Shown here: positions 50,378 through 54,786 of the stretch, one piece after another
Numbering within the stretch: the stretch's first letter is position 1
Layout: each line of letters starts with the position of its first letter
Source: Parvularcula maris
GTDB taxonomy: Bacteria > Pseudomonadota > Alphaproteobacteria > Caulobacterales > Parvularculaceae
Length of the DNA stretch: 54,786 nt
Direction of reading: 5' to 3'
NCBI RefSeq assembly: GCF_024505085.1
Contig: NZ_JANIBC010000015.1
Coordinates: forward strand, 1 to 54,786
Notes under the pieces: model-generated
Databases searched by the model: none
Told to the model about the DNA's origin: nothing
What the model saw: the letters and a program-made list of their open reading frames with translations, nothing else
Made by a program: the position numbers and the translations under genes

Positions 50378-51922
50378 GTGCTGCTTACAAACGCTTCTGC
50401 TCAGATCGCGCTCAAGACGCTCCGCGTGGCCAACAGCAAGCTGGACGCCACCCAGCAGCGCATCTCCACGGGGCTCAAGGTGCAGAGCGCCAAGGACAAC
50501 GCGGCGTTCTTTCTCGTCTCGAACACCCAGCGCTCGGACATCACCGTTCAGGACGGCATTCGCGAGAACCTTCTTTACGCCCTCGGTGCCGTCCAGGCCG
50601 CCCAGTCGGCGCAGCCCTCGATCGACCAGTCGATCCTCAACATCAAGAACGCCATCGTGGCGCTGGAGACCGGCACCGCTGAGGCGCAGCTCGAAGAGGT
50701 GATCAAGAACCAGATCGAGGAGATCAAAAAGGTCATCCGCGGCACGAGCTTCAACGGCATCAACCTTCTGGAGCGAGAGAACCTCGAGACCCTGATCATC
50801 GGCGCGAGCCGCGACGGTGCGTCGGGCTCCTACGACTTCCAGACCTTGACGCTTCAGGGCGCAGGGCTCGGCCTCAAGACGCCTGCGGTCTCGGGGACCG
50901 TGCCGCCTTTTCCCGGCGCAGTGATGGACCTCAACAGCCAGGTCATCAGCGGCACGCCGGGGCAGCTCCAGGTCACCAACCCGACGCCGCCCAACACTGC
51001 GGGCGTGAATGTCGGCACCAATGGCTCGGGCGGCATCGCCCAGCGGACCTTCGCCATCAGCTTCGAGACCGGCGCCGACATCAACACCACCCAGGTGATC
51101 TACGAAGAGGGCGGCAATGTCCGCGGCGTCAACATCTCGATCCGCAACGGCAACCTCGTCTTCGGCGGCTACAATTTGCCCAATGGCGACCCCGGCATTC
51201 AGTGGCCCTATAGAGAGGTGACGGCGGGCATCGAGGCCAACACGCGCTACACCGCGCAGCTCGTCCTCGACGGCAATTCGAGCGCCACGGGCGAGTTCAG
51301 GGCCTATGTGAACGGCGAGCTGATCGACACGGCCACCGGCGTGGGCATCCTGTTCGACCACCCCGGCGGGATCGGCGTGGGACGGATCAACGGCAACGCG
51401 GTGCTCAACGGCGCGGTGATCAATGCCAGCGCCGCCACCCAGTTCCAGGGCCAGATCGACAAGATCGTCACCTACAACCAGACCTTCAGCGCCGCCGCCT
51501 TCGACCAGGTGAACACCTATCTCGCCGAGGGCTGGCTGCCGACGGGGGGCATCCAGTACTATGTCGGCTCGCCGGAGCGCCGCGAGCAGGCCACCCTTAT
51601 CGAGCTTCTGGACTCGCTGATCCCCCTCGACCAGGCGGGCTTCTCGACCACCACCGCCCTCGAAGTGCTGGACGCCGCCCAGTCCAAGGCGAACCGCGCC
51701 TTCGCCGAGATCGGCTTCATCGAGGGACGGCTGCAGCGCCAGCAGGACTACCTCTTCAACCTCTCCGGCTCCATGGAGGAGGGGGTTGCGGCCCTGGTGG
51801 AGGCGGACCTGGCCGAGGAATCGGCCAAGCTCCAGTCCTTCCAGGTGCAGACCCAGCTCGCCCAGCAGAGCCTGTTCATCTCGAACCAGCGTCCCACGGT
51901 GCTGCTGCAGCTCTTCAACTAA
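50378..51922 (+). CDS. Flagellin with LamG-like inserted domain
   Basis: About 514 aa from a GTG with GGAGAG 6 bases upstream. The flagellin D0/D1 helices are clear at the N-terminus (LKTLRVANSKLDATQQRISTGLKVQSAKDNAAFF..., about 1-140) and C-terminus (about 405-514, ending RPTVLLQLFN). The surface-exposed middle (about 180-385) is a concanavalin A/LamG-like sandwich. It has FAISFETGADINTTQVIYEEGG, the YVNGELIDT strand, GIGVGRI and FQGQIDKIVTYNQTFS, as in LamG_3 domains. This would display many lectin-like domains along the filament. No other flagellar gene is in the window. Confidence 0.88.
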   Translation: MLLTNASAQIALKTLRVANSKLDATQQRISTGLKVQSAKDNAAFFLVSNTQRSDITVQDGIRENLLYALGAVQAAQSAQPSIDQSILNIKNAIVALETGTAEAQLEEVIKNQIEEIKKVIRGTSFNGINLLERENLETLIIGASRDGASGSYDFQTLTLQGAGLGLKTPAVSGTVPPFPGAVMDLNSQVISGTPGQLQVTNPTPPNTAGVNVGTNGSGGIAQRTFAISFETGADINTTQVIYEEGGNVRGVNISIRNGNLVFGGYNLPNGDPGIQWPYREVTAGIEANTRYTAQLVLDGNSSATGEFRAYVNGELIDTATGVGILFDHPGGIGVGRINGNAVLNGAVINASAATQFQGQIDKIVTYNQTFSAAAFDQVNTYLAEGWLPTGGIQYYVGSPERREQATLIELLDSLIPLDQAGFSTTTALEVLDAAQSKANRAFAEIGFIEGRLQRQQDYLFNLSGSMEEGVAALVEADLAEESAKLQSFQVQTQLAQQSLFISNQRPTVLLQLFN

Positions 51923-52011
51923 GCTGTGACACTATAGCCACAATGGGCGAGCTTCGGAGGTCCCCGGCGTGATCGGCTAGCCCCCCTCGCCAAGGGGTGT
52001 TAGAGGGCGGC

Positions 52012-52293
52012 ATGGTCGCAGGGCACCTTCTTCGTTGGCTGCTGCTTGCCTGGCTGGTCGCGGCACCCGCCTTCGCGGCGACGCACGACCTCTCCCACAG
52101 CGACGAGAAGGCCTCCGCGACGACGGAGTGCGTGCTCTGTCACCTGGCCGGCGATGAGAGTCTCGAAGGCAGCGAGACGGTGCTGGCCGAAGCGCTCGTC
52201 CTGTTCGAGCGCGAGGTCGAGGCCGCCCTCAAGACGCACGAGCCAGCGCCCCTGTTCCGCCGCAGCATCAGAGGGCCGCCGTCCGTCGTCTGA
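52012..52293 (+). CDS. Small exported CXXCH protein next to zinc receptor
   Basis: A 93-aa protein. The signal peptide ends AFA-ATH. The short mature part has potential metal ligands: THDLSHSDE and ECVLCHLAGDE. The CVLCH could look like a haem c site, but the protein resembles DUF2946-type small periplasmic proteins with Cys/His clusters that accompany metal receptors. AGAGGG lies 4 bases before the ATG. It precedes the His-rich TonB receptor by 97 bp on the same strand, so a role in zinc handling is the best guess. Confidence 0.65.
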   Translation: MVAGHLLRWLLLAWLVAAPAFAATHDLSHSDEKASATTECVLCHLAGDESLEGSETVLAEALVLFEREVEAALKTHEPAPLFRRSIRGPPSVV

Positions 52294-52390
52294 ACGACCG
52301 ACCGACGATCTTCCCTTCTGAACAGTTCGAGCTGGCCTCTTCACGCGCGCTGCGCGGAGCCGCTCGGCGACATGCTTTGCGAGTTCCACC

Positions 52391-54541
52391 ATGGGTTTTC
52401 TTCTTCTGACCACGAGCCTGTTCGGCTCGATCTCCGCCCCTGCCGCCACCGCTGCAGTGTCCTCCGCCCTCCACGACCCCGACGAGGACGTCATCATCGT
52501 GACCGCGTCGCCGCTGGACCGGCCTAGCGATCAGCTCATCGCTCCCGTCTCCATCCTGGAAGGCGAGGAGCTGCAGCGCCAGCTCCGCGGCACGCTGGGC
52601 GAGACGCTGCGCCGTGAGCCGGGCGTCACCTCGACCTCCTTCGGTCCCGGCGCCAGCCGCCCGATCATCCGCGGCCTCGGCGGCGACCGTGTCCGCACCC
52701 TGACCAACGGCATCGGCTCCATCGACGCCGCAGCCGCAAGCCCCGACCACGCCACCCCTATCGAACCTGCACTTGCCGAGCGGATCGAGATCGTCCGCGG
52801 TACCGGCCTCCTGCGCTACGGCAGCTCGGCCGCGGGCGGCGTCGTCAACGTGCTCGACGGCCGGATCGCCAGCGAGACGCCCGAGGACGGCCTCGAAGCG
52901 GCGGTCCGCGTGGCAGGCACCACGGTAGACAACGGCATCGAGACCTCCGCCAGCCTGCAGGGCAAGCTCTTCGAACTCGGCGGCCTCGACGTCGTCTATA
53001 GCGGCCAGGTCGCCTATCGCGACGCCGAGGACATCGACATTCCCGGCTTCGCCGAAAGCGATATCCTGCGTGCCCTTGAAGAGGAGGAAGAGCACGAGCA
53101 TGACGAGGAGCACGAGGACGAGGAAGAGCGCGGCACGCTCGAGAACTCGTTCCAGGAGACCCTGAGCTTCGCCAACGGCCTGTCCTTCATCGGCGAGCGC
53201 GGCTTCTTCGGCTTCTCCGTCCAGCGCAACGAGACCCAGTACGGCGTTCCCGGCGGCCACGGCCATGGGCACGGCCACGAAGAGGAAGAAGGCGAAGAGC
53301 ACGAGGGTGAGGAGCACGAAGAAGAGGAAGGCGGCGTCTTCATCGAGCTCGACCAGACCCGTGTCGATGTGAACGGCCGCCTGGAGATGGACGGCCCCTT
53401 CCAGCGCTTCGACATCTTCGCCGGCTACGCCGACTACGAACATATCGAGTTCGAGGGTCCCGGTGAGCCCGGTACGGTGTTCTCGAACGAAGGCTTCGAG
53501 ATCCGTGCAGAGGCGGCGCAGCAGCAGCGCGGCAACTGGCGCGGCGCCACCGGCGTTCAGTATCGTGGCCGCGAGTTCTCCGCCATCGGCGAGGAAGCCT
53601 TCGTGCCGCCCACCGAAACCGATCAGTTCGGTGTCTACACCTTCCAGGAGCTCAGCTTCGGCGAGGGCGTGATCGAGGCCTCGGCCCGCTACGAGCATAC
53701 GGAGCAGCTCAACACTGTCACCGGCGTGGACCTCGACTTCGACGGCATCTCGGCGGCCATCGGCGGCAGCTACCCCCTCGCCGAGGGTGTGACGGCGACC
53801 TTGAACCTCTTCCGGACGGAGCGCGCTCCGACGACGGAGGAGCTCTTCTCCGACGGCCCTCACCTCGCCACCAGCAGCTTCGATATCGGCGATGCGTCGC
53901 TTGACAAGGAGACGGCCCTCGGGATCGAGGCTGGCATTCGCTTCGCCAACGACAGGGCCTCGCTCAGCATCAACGGTTTCTACACCGACTATGAGGACTT
54001 CATCTTCCAGCAGGCCGACGGCACCACGGGCGCGGACATCCTTCTGGCGCGCGGCGAAGACGACGAGGAAGAGCTCGAAGAGTTCGGTGAGCTGATGGTC
54101 CTCAACTTCGTTGCCGAGGATGCCCGTTTCGCCGGTGTCGAGGTGGTCGGACGGGCCGACCTCTTCGAGGCCAACGGCTTCGACGTCAGCACCGATGTGG
54201 TGGTGGACTATGTCGATGCCGAGAGCGACAGCGACAACCTGCCCCGCATTCCGCCGCTCGGCGTGATCTGGGGTATCGACGCGGTAACCGGCCCCCTCGC
54301 CCTGCGCGCCGAGGCCGAGTACGCCTCCGAGCAGGACGATACGGCGGAGTTCGAGCTGCCCACGGACAGCTTCACCGTCGCCAACTTCTACGCGGACTAT
54401 CAGATCACGGACCGGGTCACCCTCTCCGGTGCGCTGCTCAACGCCTTCGACGAGGAGGCGCGCATCCACGCCTCGTTCTTGAAGGACGTCGCCCCTCAAC
54501 CGGGCCGGAACTTCCGCATCGCCCTGCGCCTGACCTACTAG
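52391..54541 (+). CDS. TonB-dependent receptor, ZnuD-like (zinc)
   Basis: A 716-aa outer-membrane receptor. After the signal peptide come the TonB box EDVIIVTASPLDR and a plug with PIIRGLGGDRVRTLTNGIG and IEIVRGTGLLRYGSSAAGGVVNVLDG. The barrel ends in a terminal tyrosine (RIALRLTY). Two loops are packed with His, Glu and Asp: about residues 231-246 (EEEEHEHDEEHEDEEE) and 289-313 (GHGHGHGHEEEEGEEHEGEE). An acidic loop lies near 555. These traits match ZnuD-type zinc receptors. No Zur operator was recognised upstream. The small CXXCH protein gene precedes it. Confidence 0.9.
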   Translation: MGFLLLTTSLFGSISAPAATAAVSSALHDPDEDVIIVTASPLDRPSDQLIAPVSILEGEELQRQLRGTLGETLRREPGVTSTSFGPGASRPIIRGLGGDRVRTLTNGIGSIDAAAASPDHATPIEPALAERIEIVRGTGLLRYGSSAAGGVVNVLDGRIASETPEDGLEAAVRVAGTTVDNGIETSASLQGKLFELGGLDVVYSGQVAYRDAEDIDIPGFAESDILRALEEEEEHEHDEEHEDEEERGTLENSFQETLSFANGLSFIGERGFFGFSVQRNETQYGVPGGHGHGHGHEEEEGEEHEGEEHEEEEGGVFIELDQTRVDVNGRLEMDGPFQRFDIFAGYADYEHIEFEGPGEPGTVFSNEGFEIRAEAAQQQRGNWRGATGVQYRGREFSAIGEEAFVPPTETDQFGVYTFQELSFGEGVIEASARYEHTEQLNTVTGVDLDFDGISAAIGGSYPLAEGVTATLNLFRTERAPTTEELFSDGPHLATSSFDIGDASLDKETALGIEAGIRFANDRASLSINGFYTDYEDFIFQQADGTTGADILLARGEDDEEELEEFGELMVLNFVAEDARFAGVEVVGRADLFEANGFDVSTDVVVDYVDAESDSDNLPRIPPLGVIWGIDAVTGPLALRAEAEYASEQDDTAEFELPTDSFTVANFYADYQITDRVTLSGALLNAFDEEARIHASFLKDVAPQPGRNFRIALRLTY

Positions 54542-54560
54542 GTCGGGGATCGAGACTTAC

Positions 54561-54693
54561 CTCTCCCGCTTCGCGGGAGAGGCCGAAATCTTCCGATTTC
54601 GGGTGAGGGCTTCGGCGAAGCCGTTGCGCGTGCGACGAAGGTTACCGCTCAGGTCCCCTCACCCTCGGTCCCTCTCCCGCAGGCGGGAGAGGG
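54561..54693. repeat. REP family B, copy 2
   Basis: CTCTCCCGCTTCGCGGGAGAG, CCGAAATC/GATTTCGG, GGCTTC/GAAGCC and a final CCTCTCCCGCAGGCGGGAGAG form a run of hairpins between the convergent receptor and ABC genes. It shares its order of parts with 26992-27055. Confidence 0.75.
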
Positions 54694-54705
54694 AGGCGAT
54701 CGCCG

Positions 54706-54786
54706 CTACCCGTCGCTCCCATAGGTCATCTCGAGGAAGACATCCTCGAGGTCGGCCTCCACCGTCGATAGGTCGCGTACGGAGAT
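54706..54786 (-). CDS. ABC transporter ATP-binding protein, C-terminal fragment
   Basis: The minus strand at the window edge is open for 26 codons before a TAG, ending VEADLEDVFLEMTYGSDG. The LEDVFLEMT ending is typical of the last helix of ABC-2-type exporter ATPases (DrrA/CcmA-like). The rest of the gene lies outside the window, so the transported substrate is unknown. Confidence 0.6.
   Translation of the reverse strand: MSVRDLSTVEADLEDVFLEMTYGSDG

Noticed and set aside
49193-51361. Long minus-strand open frame of over 700 codons opposite the flagellin
   Set aside because: It is antisense to clear TraB/GumN and flagellin genes and matches no family; long antisense frames are common at this GC.
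52136-52150. CVLCH as a haem c attachment site
   Set aside because: The protein is too short and lacks a distal ligand region; metal-cluster use beside a zinc receptor is likelier, though not excluded.
52268-54499. Long minus-strand open frame opposite the zinc receptor
   Set aside because: It is a shadow of the receptor reading frame, with low-complexity composition and no recognised domain.
1-54786. CRISPR array among the many repeats
   Set aside because: Repeats are dispersed palindromes of several families without regular spacing or unique equal-length spacers.

Overview
The window is a GC-rich chromosomal segment of an alphaproteobacterium. Four gene sets point to that class: the chvI-chvG-hprK-EIIA-HPr cluster; the cysG / DUF2849 / sulfite reductase / DUF934 / cysH assimilation cluster; the DUF3576 lipoprotein-leuS-lptE-holA run; and a CycM-type membrane-anchored cytochrome c. 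A VPLPA-CTERM protein, a flagellin and several TonB receptors suit a free-living, probably aquatic bacterium. The genus cannot be fixed from sequence alone. No rRNA, tRNA or CRISPR array was found.

Layout. 0.1-7 kb: two small membrane proteins, a GcvA-like LysR regulator divergent from the sulfate assimilation operon, and an SnoaL-like secreted protein. 7-12.4 kb: a MITE-like element, rbfA, a potassium uptake pair (ktrA/ktrB type), truB, a lipoprotein and two small acidic proteins. 12.5-15.2 kb: two tandem exported amidohydrolases, the second without its metal-binding motif. 15.3-19.1 kb: the ChvGI / HprK / PTS regulatory cluster. 19.2-22.5 kb: a TonB receptor and PepSY protein behind a Fur-box-like site. 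22.6-26.8 kb: an OxyR-like regulator lacking the peroxidatic cysteine, a CadC-like TPR regulator divergent from a serine hydrolase, and phhB. 27.08-29.83 kb: a complete IS1-type transposon carrying cargo. 29.9-41.3 kb: an MFS exporter, a DUF1036 protein, a HAD phosphatase, dapD, a MarR regulator, cytochrome c, pheA, an orphan response regulator, yggS/thiE-like, a porin and a DUF3576 lipoprotein. 41.4-47.1 kb: leuS-lptE-holA-trmD-rplS, joined by 1- to 4-base overlaps. 47.1-49.2 kb: a repeat-rich region holding one VPLPA-CTERM gene. 49.2-54.8 kb: a TraB/GumN protein, a flagellin with a lectin-like insert, a zinc-type TonB receptor with a small CXXCH protein, and the tail of an ABC ATPase.

The strongest candidate for an undescribed system is the 2751-bp element at 27079-29829. 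It has perfect 19-bp terminal inverted repeats, an 8-bp target duplication and an IS1-family DDE transposase. Its three-gene overlapping cargo operon has visibly lower GC than the host. The central cargo protein (about 450 aa) reads as a proteasome-like N-terminal-nucleophile hydrolase. A well-placed Shine-Dalgarno and GTG start would expose Thr1, with Asp17 and a Lys in proteasome-like spacing, in a protein more than twice the usual length.

Other notable items: a dispersed palindromic repeat inserted in frame in leuS, plus a separate AT-rich foreign-looking segment just before KMSKS; a LamG-like domain inside a flagellin; and at least five families of intergenic palindromic repeats, one of them interrupting the chvG-hprK operon.
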